Notes: generated by a model from the letters alone, not told the origin. Positions 32,412 to 40,535 are shown, counted from the first letter of the stretch. The stretch: DNA of 49,489 nt from Bacillota bacterium (GCA_017416795.1 JAFQBD010000034.1:1-49489), one strand, 5' to 3'. Numbers and translations are program-made.

Positions 32412-33659
32412 ATGCATGAAAAAATACTGACGAAAAACTTCATATTCGCATTTTTATCATTGTTCTGCAGCGCCATGGTAATGTACATGCTGCTGGGGAC
32501 CATTACGGAATATGCAGAAGGCATGGGTACAGGTGTGATGCTTGCAGGTCTTGTTTCAGGCATATACGTATTCGGCGGACTCTGTTCCAGACTTGCATCG
32601 GGTGCGATCCTTCAGAAACTGGGATGGAAGAGACTTGCAGTCATTGCTATGACTGCACATTTTCTTGCGTGCTGCTGCTACTTCCTGGTGGACAGTATCG
32701 GCACGCTCATCCTCATAAGATTTATCCACGGGCTCGGCTTCGGGGCATCGGCAAATGCTACCATGACTATAGGTATGGCGATTTTACCGAAGAGTCGCTA
32801 CGGAGAGGCAACGGGATATTTCATGATGGCGACGACGCTGGCAGTTGCAGCGGGACCTTTCGCAGGCGGACTTGTGTATGACTCTCTCGGACCGACAGGG
32901 TGCTTCGCTATGGCTGCACTGCTATCGCTGCTGATGCTGGTGTTCATAGTATTGATGGATCTTAGAGGCATCGATCCCGGACCTCATGCCGGAACAGATA
33001 CTCGCGCCCGTGCAAAGGGCACAGCTTCACAGAGCGAAACGCTTGCTGATGCGCAAAGCGCACCTTTGCATGATGCGCCGCAGGCTGCCCCGAAGGGGAT
33101 CAACAAGCTTCTTGAAGTAAAAGCATTCCCGATATCCATATGCGTACTTCTCTGTGCGATGGGCTATGTATCCATAATGTCGTTTTACAGGCTCTATGCA
33201 GCGGAAGTCGATCTTACAAGAGAATTCACATACTACTTCCTGTTCTACGGCGGATTCCTGCTGGCGACAAGACCGTTGGCCGGCAAGCTTCAGGACAGGT
33301 TCGGCGACCATATCGTATGTATCCCGGGAATCATCGCGCAGACGATAGGGCTTATATTGCTGGCATGGCATCCGTGCATGGTGACGATAGTGCTGTGTGC
33401 ACTTGGATGTGCCCTCGGATTCGGAACACTCAATTCGGCATGTAATGCCATAGCTTGCAGGATGGCCGGTGAGAAGAGAAGGCCTTATGCCATTACTACA
33501 TTTTGGCTATGCTGTGACGGCGGAGTCGGGATAGGACCGACGATACTGGGAGCTATCGTTACTGTAGCGGGCTTCACAGCCATGTATTATATAGCTGCTG
33601 CTGTTACTTTGGCAGCACTGCCATTATATTATTTCGCCGCGATGAGAAAAAATGACTAA
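32412..33659 (+). CDS. MFS transporter with an insert in the central loop
   Basis: 415 residues, twelve helices. N-terminal half starts NFIFAFLSLFCSAMVMYMLLGTITEYAEGMGTG, with the MFS loop motif GAILQKLGWKRL; the second half has LATRPLAGKLQDRFGDH. The family is that of small-molecule efflux pumps of the YfmO/EmrD-like type; the substrate is unknown. The loop between helices 6 and 7 contains an unusual Ala/Asp/Ser-rich stretch of about 40 residues coded by a GC-rich palindromic repeat (33010-33070). There is no ribosome binding site; the mRNA is probably leaderless. The nitroreductase gene follows after 17 nt. Confidence 0.88.
   Translation: MHEKILTKNFIFAFLSLFCSAMVMYMLLGTITEYAEGMGTGVMLAGLVSGIYVFGGLCSRLASGAILQKLGWKRLAVIAMTAHFLACCCYFLVDSIGTLILIRFIHGLGFGASANATMTIGMAILPKSRYGEATGYFMMATTLAVAAGPFAGGLVYDSLGPTGCFAMAALLSLLMLVFIVLMDLRGIDPGPHAGTDTRARAKGTASQSETLADAQSAPLHDAPQAAPKGINKLLEVKAFPISICVLLCAMGYVSIMSFYRLYAAEVDLTREFTYYFLFYGGFLLATRPLAGKLQDRFGDHIVCIPGIIAQTIGLILLAWHPCMVTIVLCALGCALGFGTLNSACNAIACRMAGEKRRPYAITTFWLCCDGGVGIGPTILGAIVTVAGFTAMYYIAAAVTLAALPLYYFAAMRKND
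33010..33070 (+). repeat. In-frame palindromic repeat in the MFS gene, copy D
   Basis: Two palindromic units: GTGCAAAGGGCAC (33010-33022) and GCGCAAAGCGCACCTTTGCA (33051-33070), with GAGCGAAA between. The second unit, in context GCTGATGCGCAAAGCGCACCT, aligns in the same reading frame with GCTGATGGCAAAGGCGCACTT at 45077-45097 in the other MFS gene. Codons here are GCG, CGC and GCA rich, unlike the flanking gene. Confidence 0.6.
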
Positions 33660-33676
33660 GATAAAAGGAGGACATC

Positions 33677-34339
33677 ATGGAAATAAAACAGGCAATATTA
33701 GAAAGAAAATCCGTAAGAGGCTACCTGGACAAACCGGTGCCAAAGGAAATCATAGAAGATATACTTAAGCAGGGACAGCGTGCTGTTTCTGCCAATAATA
33801 CTCAGCCGTGGGAATTCGCTGTGATCACAGGCGACATCCTGAAGAAGGTAGGTGAAGAGAATGTTGCGGCATTCGTGGCAGGAGAGGAAGAGGATTACGG
33901 CGATGCGACATTTGAAGGCGTATACAGACAGAGACTGGTAGGCGTTGCCAAGCAGCTTTTCGCAGCCATGGATATAGCTCGTGAAGATAAGGAAAAGCGC
34001 TTCTGGTGGATGCAGAGAGGCTTCAAGTTCTTCGATGCGCCGTGTGCAGTCATCATGTATATGGATGAGAAGCTGGATGAAGCTGCATGCAGATTCGATA
34101 TGGGATGTGCGGCGCAGAATATCTGTCTGGCGGCTATGGAGCATGGCCTTGGAACTTGTGTTGAGAATCAGGCGATCATGTATCAGAAGGCGCTGAAGAA
34201 ATATCTCGGACTTGAAGGAAAGAGATTTGTAGTTGGTATCGCTATCGGATATGAAGATCCTGAGTTCGCTGCCAATGAAGTAAGAAGCGAAAGAGAAGAA
34301 CTTGAAAACATCACCAAGTGGTATGGATTTGAAGACTAA
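33677..34339 (+). CDS. Nitroreductase family protein
   Basis: 220 residues. The FMN-binding nitroreductase fold is recognised by the N-terminal AILERKSVRGYLDKPVPKEIIEDILKQGQRAVSANNTQPWEFAVITG (Arg-Ser-x-Arg and Ser-Asn-x-Gln-Pro-Trp), CAAQNICLAAMEHGLGTCV in the middle and VGIAIGYEDPE near the end. Such enzymes reduce nitroaromatics, flavins or quinones with NAD(P)H, or act in dehydrogenation. AAAGGAGG is about 7 nt upstream. It is co-transcribed with the MFS exporter, suggesting that both respond to the same toxic compound. Confidence 0.9.
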   Translation: MEIKQAILERKSVRGYLDKPVPKEIIEDILKQGQRAVSANNTQPWEFAVITGDILKKVGEENVAAFVAGEEEDYGDATFEGVYRQRLVGVAKQLFAAMDIAREDKEKRFWWMQRGFKFFDAPCAVIMYMDEKLDEAACRFDMGCAAQNICLAAMEHGLGTCVENQAIMYQKALKKYLGLEGKRFVVGIAIGYEDPEFAANEVRSEREELENITKWYGFED

Positions 34340-34363
34340 AAAAGACCCGAATGGGTCTTTTTT
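34338..34363. terminator. Bidirectional terminator after the nitroreductase gene
   Basis: AAAAAAGACCC, GAAT loop, GGGTCTTTTTT; it overlaps the nitroreductase stop codon and serves the converging gene at 34365 as well. Confidence 0.9.
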
Positions 34364-34364
34364 C

Positions 34365-34661
34365 TTACAGATATTCTCTGTTATCGTATACTTCCTGAAG
34401 CTCTGATCTGTTGTCAGTGATGTCACCAACGACCTTGATCTTAGGCTCTGAGCCCAGATGTCTTTCCAGTTCTGCAACCAGTTCCGCAACTACTGCTTCA
34501 TCTTTAGTATCGTTCTTGACTGCATCCAGATACTTTTCGCATGCCTTCTTCAGGCTGTCATCAGGAAGTCCTGAAGGTGCTCCGCAGAGGAAGAATGCGT
34601 CGAGCTTGAACTTTTCATTCTTAACGATTTTTTCTATCTTGTAGATAAGCTGGTCTTTCAT
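34365..34661 (-). CDS. Small conserved-looking protein of unknown function
   Basis: 98 residues from the ATG at 34661, with AAGGAG about 7 nt upstream. It starts MKDQLIYKIEKIVKNEKFKLDAFFLCGAPSGLPDDSLKKACEKY. The rest is charged and helical (VVAELVAELERHLGSEPKIKVVGDITDNRSELQEVYDN). No membrane segment, signal or metal motif. I do not recognise the family. The good start, own terminator and protein-like composition argue that it is real. Confidence 0.65.
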   Translation of the reverse strand: MKDQLIYKIEKIVKNEKFKLDAFFLCGAPSGLPDDSLKKACEKYLDAVKNDTKDEAVVAELVAELERHLGSEPKIKVVGDITDNRSELQEVYDNREYL

Positions 34662-34722
34662 GATAAACTCCTTAAATATATGGTATTTCAATGTTTAACT
34701 GTATTGATGCGGGCAGACCCCA

Positions 34723-34743
34723 CAAATAATATAGTATTATTTG
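34723..34743. promoter_or_regulatory. Perfect inverted repeat upstream of the SGNH gene
   Basis: CAAATAATA (34723-34731), 3-nt loop TAG, TATTATTTG (34735-34743). With CCAC (34720-34723) and GTGG (34746-34749) the dyad can extend with a small bulge. It lies about 50 nt upstream of the -10 of the SGNH gene and between divergent genes; an operator or a minus-strand leader hairpin. Confidence 0.5.
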
Positions 34744-34790
34744 AAGTGGTTTATGTCAAGGGAAAAGTCGGTGCGGCAGCGCATGAAATC

Positions 34791-34799
34791 TGCTATAAT
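34791..34799 (+). promoter_or_regulatory. Extended -10 promoter of the SGNH-EamA operon
   Basis: TGC followed by TATAAT (34794-34799); no clear -35. Predicted start near 34806, 33 nt before the ATG. Confidence 0.65.
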
Positions 34800-34838
34800 A
34801 GAATAAAGACATCAAAAGACAGAGACGAGAGGTATGAC

Positions 34839-35483
34839 ATGAAGAAAAGAATAATGGTATATGGGGATTCAAATACCCATGGATATAATGCAGAAGACGG
34901 ATCCAGATTCGACGAGAATACCAGATGGACCGGTGTTTGTCAGCAGCTGCTGGGAGACGACTATGTTATCGTTGAAGAAGGGCTCAACGGCAGAAACACA
35001 TGCCACAGTTTTCCTGACGATCCTTATAAAAACGGTATAGCATATATAATCCCGTGTGTGCTTTCACAGCTGCCGCTGGATATGATATGCGTGAAGCTGG
35101 GTTCCAATGATTTTGACCCGCTTCTTGATCCGGATCCTGTTAAAATAGCAGAACGTGCGGCACAGATCCTTAAGATAGCCAAGATGGCAAATGATGAGAA
35201 GTATCCGGGAAGACCATGCAAATATGTGCTGATGGCTCCGCTGAAGGCGACGGAAGATGCACTGACGGGAGATTTCGCAGAGTACTACGACAGAAGTACT
35301 GTAGAGCTTAGCTGGGAGGCACCGGCAGCATATAAAGCACAGGCAGAGGCTGACGGGTTCCTGTACTTTGATGCCAACGAAGTAGCTGAATGCTGCAAAA
35401 AAGACGGGGTGCATCTTGATGCAGCAAATCATAAGAAGCTGGGAATAGCCATGGCAGCGTGGATCAAGGAGCAAATGGAATGA
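34839..35483 (+). CDS. SGNH/GDSL hydrolase family protein
   Basis: 214 residues from the ATG at 34839 (GAGAGG about 7 nt upstream). Block I is MVYGDSNTHGYN with the nucleophile Ser11; block II Gly is in EEGLNGRNT; block III is KLGSNDFD with the Asn; block V DGVHLDAANH holds the catalytic Asp and His. All four SGNH residues are present. No signal peptide, so a cytoplasmic esterase or acyl hydrolase, substrate unknown. It overlaps the EamA gene by 4 nt (ATGA). Confidence 0.9.
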   Translation: MKKRIMVYGDSNTHGYNAEDGSRFDENTRWTGVCQQLLGDDYVIVEEGLNGRNTCHSFPDDPYKNGIAYIIPCVLSQLPLDMICVKLGSNDFDPLLDPDPVKIAERAAQILKIAKMANDEKYPGRPCKYVLMAPLKATEDALTGDFAEYYDRSTVELSWEAPAAYKAQAEADGFLYFDANEVAECCKKDGVHLDAANHKKLGIAMAAWIKEQME

Positions 35484-36439
35484 TAGAAACTAACAAAGAC
35501 AATCTAAAATTGAAGCTTTTCATAGTAGAGGTCGTGTTCATCTTCGCGGTCGGGTTTTCATTCTTCGGTATCAAGAAGTGCGTGCCGTATGCTGATTCCA
35601 TCGAGATATTGGCCTACAGATATCTGGCGGCTATGATAGGCGTGGGCATATGGTTTGGTGTGCTGAAGATAATGGGCAAGTCGCCTGAGAAGGACAAATC
35701 CAGACCATATGGCAGACTGTATTTCACAGCGACGTTCTACATACTGTTCATGATATTCCAGATCATAGCCATGTTCTTCGCGACTTCCATCGAAGGCGCT
35801 ATCATATATGCTATGGTTCCGATATTCGCTAAGATCATCGGAAGGTTTGCGCTGGGAGAGAAGTCCACCATACTTCAGAACGTATTTATGGCGATCACGG
35901 TTGCTGCGCTGGTAGTGCTTATCATTCTCAACGCTACAGATATAAGTCTCAATTTCACAGGAGTGATACTGATGACTATCAGCAGCATCTGCATGTCCAT
36001 AAATAACGTATCGACACGATATATCAGAGGCGTGTTCAAACCGATCGAGATAACAAGAGCCATCGCCTGCGGAGGATTCCCTGTGTTTGCTGTCGCAGCA
36101 ATCGTAAAGGCGGCAATTAGCGGAGATGTGATGAGCGTTTTCGAGCCGTTGAAGCACGGAGAATTCATTATCTGGGTATCTTTCCTGGGAATATTCTGCA
36201 TACTGCTTTCGGCTCAGTTCGTAGCTTTCATGCTGGCGCATATCCAGATCGTTCAGATGACTGCAGTAAACAGTATGTCTACGCTGGTTTCTATTATAGC
36301 GGGTGTGCTTATCCTGGGTGAACCGCTCTACTGGTATCATTATCTTTGCGGAGCGCTTATCATGGTAGGCGTTATCGGTCTTGCTGTGGCTCCCGCTAAG
36401 AAGGAGTTTGACGGCAAGTCTCTTGGAGATGATATGTAA
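35480..36439 (+). CDS. EamA/DMT family transporter
   Basis: 319 residues from the ATG at 35480, overlapping the SGNH stop (ATGA), with AAGGAG about 8 nt upstream. Ten helices: LKLFIVEVVFIFAVGFSFFGIKKCVPYADSIEILAYRYLAAMIGVGIWFG starts the first repeat and QIVQMTAVNSMSTLVSIIAGVLILGEPLYWYHYLCGALIMVGVIGLAV ends the second. Substrate unknown, but coupling to a cytoplasmic esterase suggests that the two act on the same metabolite. It ends just before the converging aminotransferase gene. Confidence 0.88.
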   Translation: MIETNKDNLKLKLFIVEVVFIFAVGFSFFGIKKCVPYADSIEILAYRYLAAMIGVGIWFGVLKIMGKSPEKDKSRPYGRLYFTATFYILFMIFQIIAMFFATSIEGAIIYAMVPIFAKIIGRFALGEKSTILQNVFMAITVAALVVLIILNATDISLNFTGVILMTISSICMSINNVSTRYIRGVFKPIEITRAIACGGFPVFAVAAIVKAAISGDVMSVFEPLKHGEFIIWVSFLGIFCILLSAQFVAFMLAHIQIVQMTAVNSMSTLVSIIAGVLILGEPLYWYHYLCGALIMVGVIGLAVAPAKKEFDGKSLGDDM

Positions 36440-36460
36440 AAAAGGCGCTACTTGAGCGCC
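36437..36460 (-). terminator. Terminator of the aminotransferase pair (minus strand)
   Basis: Read on the minus strand: GGCGCT, CAAGT loop, AGCGCC, then TTTTTTAC. The stop codon of the minus-strand aminotransferase is in the loop. Confidence 0.8.
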
Positions 36461-37599
36461 GCTTCTATTCTGTCGAATGCTTCTTTGAGTTTTTCCATGC
36501 TGACTGTACAGCATATTCGTATATGTCCTTCGCCGCAGGCGCCGAATGCGTTGCCCGGCAGAGTGAGGACGTGAGCTTTTTCTAATAGCAGGCCTGAAAC
36601 CTCTTCAGAGGACATGCCTGTTTTTTTGATGTTCGGGAAGAGATAAAAGCTTCCCTTTGGGGGATAGATAACGTGCATGCCAGGGATACCGTTGATCCTT
36701 TCGGCTGCATAGAACATCCTCTTTCTGAATTCTTCTATGATCGGCTGCTGCAGTTCATGTCTGCGCTGCAGGGCATAGATTCCGGCGCGCTGTGACATGG
36801 ATGGCGCGGTGAAGACCACGTTTTCGTTTATCTGCTGGATGACACGGATGATGTCAGGCGGTGCGATGATGTTGCCCAGTCGCCAGCCTGTCATTACGAA
36901 GTTCTTCGAGAAACTGTTTATAGTTACAGTTCTTTCCTTCATTCCCGGCAGGCTTGCGAACGGAATAAATGGGTGCTCGAAGCTGAAGGATGTATATATC
37001 TCGTCTGATATGACTACCAGATCATGCTTTGCTGCGATGGCTGCGATTTTTTCCATAGTATCGAGAGTCAGGCAGCTTCCGGTAGGATTGTTAGGCGAGT
37101 TGATGATGATAGATTTAGTCTTATCTGTTATCAGGCTTTCCATCCTGTCTGTATCGATCTGAAAATCCTCGTCTTCATATGTCGGCAGTTCCACAGGAAT
37201 GCCGCGTGCCAGCTCCACCTGCTGGGGATAAGGTGTGAAGTAAGGCGACTGCATCAGCACTTCGTCTCCGTCATCGATTATTGCTTCCAGCACCAGGTAC
37301 ATGGCAAGGCATCCCGATGCAGCGACGAAGATCTCTTCGTCGTCTATATCCATATCGTAGTCTTCGCGGTACTGGTTTATTATGGCAGATCTTAGCTCAG
37401 GATCGCCTCTGAAGTCGGTGTATTTAGTGTGACCTGACTGCATGGCCTCATAGGCGGCATCGATGATGGCTTTAGGAGTAGTCATATCAGGATCGCCCAG
37501 GCTCAGGTCGATCACATCATCAAAGGCCTTTGCCAAGACGTCCGATTGGCCCATGGCAGTCGACTTGTCTTCTATATATCTTTTGGAAATGTATTTCAT
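36448..37599 (-). CDS. Class I/II PLP aminotransferase
   Basis: 383 residues from the ATG at 37599, about 8 nt after AAGGAG; a longer version has no such site. Aspartate aminotransferase fold: DLSLGDPDMTTP, the substrate region TDFRGDPELRSAI, SPNNPTGSCL, VISDEIYTSFSF with the PLP-binding Asp/Tyr, and the Schiff-base lysine in TINSFSKNFVMTGWRLGN. It resembles MalY/PatA/aromatic aminotransferases; the substrate cannot be fixed. It follows another aminotransferase by 37 nt on the same strand, an unusual tandem. Confidence 0.9.
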   Translation of the reverse strand: MKYISKRYIEDKSTAMGQSDVLAKAFDDVIDLSLGDPDMTTPKAIIDAAYEAMQSGHTKYTDFRGDPELRSAIINQYREDYDMDIDDEEIFVAASGCLAMYLVLEAIIDDGDEVLMQSPYFTPYPQQVELARGIPVELPTYEDEDFQIDTDRMESLITDKTKSIIINSPNNPTGSCLTLDTMEKIAAIAAKHDLVVISDEIYTSFSFEHPFIPFASLPGMKERTVTINSFSKNFVMTGWRLGNIIAPPDIIRVIQQINENVVFTAPSMSQRAGIYALQRRHELQQPIIEEFRKRMFYAAERINGIPGMHVIYPPKGSFYLFPNIKKTGMSSEEVSGLLLEKAHVLTLPGNAFGACGEGHIRICCTVSMEKLKEAFDRIEAALK

Positions 37600-37636
37600 A
37601 TCGTTCTCCTTAGAAAACATAGTTTCAGCCGTTCTT

Positions 37637-38758
37637 TTACAGTTCAGCTAAAAACTCCGCGAAAATGTTCAGCCCTTGCTTCAGCAGTTTTGAGTCAAAG
37701 GCATAGCCGATACGGACTGCGCCTTCCATCTCAAAAGCTGATCCCGGCGTGAACAACAGACCTTTTTCTTTTATAAGTCTGACGCAGAGTTCGTAGGACG
37801 GGATGTTTTTGTCGTAATATACGAGGGCGGTAGTTCCTGCAACAGGTTTCTTATAGTGGACTCCCGGTGTTTCGTTTACCCACTTGTCTAAAATGGCTCT
37901 GTTATTGTTGAGTATCTGACGATTGCGGGCAAAGATCTTGTCGCGGTTTGCCAGGGCGATGGATGCCAGTTTATCGTCGATGACGCCGCAGCTGATAGTA
38001 TTGTAGTCACGGCGCTCCATACATTCATTCAGGGCATATTCATCTCTTGTTGCTATCCAGCCCATTCGCAGTCCTGCCAGAGAGAATATCTTAGACATGC
38101 TTCCCACGGAAATAGCCTTCTCATAAAGGTCAGTTACAGAGTACATATAACTTTCGTCTTCTGCTATGCCTCTGTACACTTCGTCGCAGAGAAGATATGC
38201 ATCGACTGACTTGGCAACTTCTGCGATCTCTTTCATGGATTCGATAGGGATCCATGATCCTGTTGGGTTGTTCGGATTATTTACCGTGATCATCTTAGTA
38301 TTTTCATCTGCAAGTTTCTTCAGTTCTTCGATGTCAGGCAGATAATCGTTTTCTTCCGTAAGCTGCAGGATCCTAACTTCGGCACCGATGGCCTCAGGTA
38401 TGGAGTAATGCTGCTGATATGTAGGCATTACTGATATCATGTTATCTGTAGGCTCGATGAGGGTTTCCAGCACCATGGCGTTGGCACCTGTAGCACCGTG
38501 ACACGGCAGTACCTGATGTGGTTCGATGTTCTCATAAAGTTCTGCAACTCCCGATTTAAATTCCGGAGAGCCGAAGATATGGCTGTATGTGAGTCTTGTT
38601 TCGGCAAGCTCAGACATGAATTTATCCGGCTCATATCCGCCTATTTCAAGCAGTTCTCTTATAGTCAGTGAATCGATACATGTTTCTCCCAGATTATAAA
38701 CGGCTTCGTCTTCATAGTCGTTCATCCAGCGCTCCACTTTGAATGTTTTGATTTTCAT
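37637..38758 (-). CDS. Class I/II PLP aminotransferase (capreomycidine-synthase/aspartate aminotransferase-like)
   Basis: 373 residues. The PLP lysine is in ISVGSMSKIFSLAGLRMGW; NNPNNPTGSWIPIESM and LLCDEVYRGIAED are the other active-site blocks. The N-terminus MKIKTFKVERWMNDYEDEAVYNLGETCIDSLTIRELLEIGG differs from ordinary aspartate aminotransferases and recalls the arginine-modifying VioD/capreomycidine synthase branch, though no partner hydroxylase is present, so that function is not claimed. AAAGGAGG is 7 nt upstream, directly behind a terminator-like hairpin. First gene of the minus-strand pair. Confidence 0.87.
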   Translation of the reverse strand: MKIKTFKVERWMNDYEDEAVYNLGETCIDSLTIRELLEIGGYEPDKFMSELAETRLTYSHIFGSPEFKSGVAELYENIEPHQVLPCHGATGANAMVLETLIEPTDNMISVMPTYQQHYSIPEAIGAEVRILQLTEENDYLPDIEELKKLADENTKMITVNNPNNPTGSWIPIESMKEIAEVAKSVDAYLLCDEVYRGIAEDESYMYSVTDLYEKAISVGSMSKIFSLAGLRMGWIATRDEYALNECMERRDYNTISCGVIDDKLASIALANRDKIFARNRQILNNNRAILDKWVNETPGVHYKKPVAGTTALVYYDKNIPSYELCVRLIKEKGLLFTPGSAFEMEGAVRIGYAFDSKLLKQGLNIFAEFLAEL

Positions 38759-38764
38759 GGTTAC

Positions 38765-38872
38765 CTCCTTTTAAGAAAAAAGACATCCGGAACCTCGCCT
38801 TATAACATATATCGATATGCCGTACCTACGGTGAAGTTCAGGATGCCTTTTGGCCCACACCCGGTGGTGTGG
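38765..38872 (-). promoter_or_regulatory. Structured leader ending in a terminator before the aminotransferase operon
   Basis: Read on the minus strand, 5' to 3': hairpin CCACAC/GTGTGG (38854-38872), small hairpin GCC-AAAA-GGC, then a long stem GGCATCC.GAAC (38847-38836) with GTTC.GGATGTC (38793-38782) followed by TTTTTTC. Inside the long stem are two more hairpins, CCGT-AGGT-ACGG and CATAT-CGAT-ATATG, making a branched domain. The T-run is followed within 10 nt by the AAAGGAGG of the gene at 38758. That is the layout of a transcription attenuator or riboswitch; I recognise no known class. On the plus strand it would also be a hairpin before the tdcB promoter. Confidence 0.55.
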
Positions 38873-38913
38873 AAGGATAAATATTATTTTGTTAAAGCGA
38901 TAAAGCTTTCTTG

Positions 38914-38922
38914 TGGTATAAT
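38914..38922 (+). promoter_or_regulatory. Extended -10 promoter of the threonine dehydratase gene
   Basis: TGG followed by a perfect TATAAT (38917-38922); TTGTTA upstream is too far (22 nt) to be an ordinary -35. Predicted start near 38929. The leader has a hairpin CCGGCA-CC-TGCCGG (38962-38975) before the ribosome binding site. Confidence 0.65.
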
Positions 38923-38996
38923 GATATCATAAAAGAAAACCATTGTCAAAACAGGAAATCGCCGGCACCTGCCGGAAACCCGAAAGGAGAAATAAA

Positions 38997-39974
38997 GTGA
39001 GCTTTGGATATGAAGATATAAAGGCGGCATACGACCGCATAAAACCATATATTCGCAGGACGCCTCTTGAGACGTCCATGCACCTCAGCACCGAAGATAA
39101 GAAGTACTCTTTCAAGCTGGAGCCTTTTCAGACTGTGAAGAGCTTCAAGATAAGAGGCGCCATGAGCAAGATGACTACTCTGACCGAAGAAGAACGTCAG
39201 CGGGGAGTGGCCACGATATCTTCCGGAAATCACGGAGCATCTGTCAGCTATGCGGCTAAGATCCTCGGTATAGAAAAGGCGCAGATAATCGTGCCGGCTA
39301 CTACTCCGCAGGCTAAGGTGGATAAGATCCGTTACTATGGCGGAGAAGCTCTGTTGATGGGAAAGAATTATGACGAAGCCCACGCAATGGGTATGGTTCA
39401 TATAGAAAGTAACGGCATGACATTCATCGATGCATATTATGATGATCCTAAGATCTATGCAGGTCAGGGGACTATAGGCATCGAGCTGCTAGAGCAGGAC
39501 CCTGATATCGATACTGTAGTAGTTCCGATCGGCGGAGGCGGACTTATCACAGGTATAGCGACGGCTGTCAAAGCCATCAAGCCTGATATCAGAGTGATAG
39601 GTGTACAGACTGAGGCTTGTCCGGCTATGATAAAAGCCTTCGAAGACAAGGTGTTTTATGAGGAGTATCCTGTGACGGGAGATACTGTATGCGACGCACT
39701 GGTCGGCGGTATAGGTAAGCTTTCATATGAGATTCTTGAGCCTCTTGTCGATGATATCATCGAAGTGAAGGAAGAAACTATCAAGAAAGCCATCGTACAT
39801 ATGGCCCTCAATGAGAAATTCATCGTAGAAGGTGCCGGAGCGGCGGCTCTTGCAGCGGTGATAGATGAGCCTGAACGCGTAGGCGGCAGCAATATTGCCA
39901 TGGTGGTGAGTGGAGGAAATATAGACAGTGAATTGTTCTGCAGTTTACTGGAGGAATTCAAAGATAGAGTATAA
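38997..39974 (+). CDS. Threonine ammonia-lyase (catabolic type, no ACT domain)
   Basis: 325 residues from the GTG at 38997, chosen because AGGAG lies 7 nt upstream; an in-frame TTG at 38943 has no such site. It deaminates threonine (or serine) to 2-oxobutyrate (pyruvate). Fold-type II PLP motifs are present: the Schiff-base lysine in SFKIRGAMSKM, SSGNHGASVSYAAK, and the phosphate-binding GGGGLITG. It ends after EGAGAAALAAV and SGGNIDSELF with no C-terminal regulatory domain, so it is the short TdcB-like form. The YgjV gene starts 21 nt later. Confidence 0.9.
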   Translation: MSFGYEDIKAAYDRIKPYIRRTPLETSMHLSTEDKKYSFKLEPFQTVKSFKIRGAMSKMTTLTEEERQRGVATISSGNHGASVSYAAKILGIEKAQIIVPATTPQAKVDKIRYYGGEALLMGKNYDEAHAMGMVHIESNGMTFIDAYYDDPKIYAGQGTIGIELLEQDPDIDTVVVPIGGGGLITGIATAVKAIKPDIRVIGVQTEACPAMIKAFEDKVFYEEYPVTGDTVCDALVGGIGKLSYEILEPLVDDIIEVKEETIKKAIVHMALNEKFIVEGAGAAALAAVIDEPERVGGSNIAMVVSGGNIDSELFCSLLEEFKDRV

Positions 39975-39995
39975 CGACTGGAGAATCAGACTAAA

Positions 39996-40535
39996 ATGAA
40001 TGACTTCATAATACAAGGTATAGGCATATTCGGTATGGCATGCTTCATAATCTCATACCAGATAAAATCAAATAAAGCTCTTTATTGGATACAGACGGCG
40101 GGAACGGGATTGTTTACGCTGCAGTTCATTTTGCTCGGGGCATGGAGCGGTTGCTTTAATCTGATCATGATAATTATCAGAAATGTAATGATAAGCAAGT
40201 CGGATAAGTATGAATGGCTCAAGTGGAAGGGCTGGGTAGCAGTGATATGTGCTGTATGTACGATGATATTGATATTCACATGGGCAGGACCTCTTAGTCT
40301 TTTGCCGTTTGTGGCTCTTGTCGGCAGCACTATAGGATATTGGACAAACAATGCGCAGAAGATAAGACTCAGCAATCTTGTCTGTGCATCACCTGCGTGG
40401 GTCATCTACGATATTTTCGTCGGATCCATCGGCGGGGTTCTCAGTGAATCCATCACGATCATATCGATCCTCGTATCGGTATATAGATATGGGTGGAAGA
40501 ACATGGGCGATCCGGAATTCGGGAATAAAGAATAG
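39996..40535 (+). CDS. YgjV family inner membrane protein
   Basis: 179 residues with about five hydrophobic segments, starting FIIQGIGIFGMACFIISYQIKSNKALYWIQTAGTGLFTLQFILLGAWSGCFNLIMIIIRN. This matches the YgjV family, of unknown function. The central part has LLPFVALVGSTIGYWTNNAQKIRLSNLVCASPAWVIYDIFVGSIGG, also typical. It is co-directional with the threonine dehydratase gene, 21 nt apart, and a terminator follows. The link to amino acid metabolism is only by position. Confidence 0.82.
   Translation: MNDFIIQGIGIFGMACFIISYQIKSNKALYWIQTAGTGLFTLQFILLGAWSGCFNLIMIIIRNVMISKSDKYEWLKWKGWVAVICAVCTMILIFTWAGPLSLLPFVALVGSTIGYWTNNAQKIRLSNLVCASPAWVIYDIFVGSIGGVLSESITIISILVSVYRYGWKNMGDPEFGNKE

Noticed and set aside
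35558..36514. Long open frame (318 codons) on the minus strand opposite an EamA transporter gene
   Set aside because: It is antisense to a well-supported transporter, its product is rich in His, Tyr, Arg and Ser without any recognisable domain, and no ribosome binding site precedes it.
37637..38758. Capreomycidine or viomycin-type biosynthesis from the aminotransferase similarity
   Set aside because: No hydroxylase, NRPS or tailoring gene is nearby; the likeness is to a broad PLP subfamily only.
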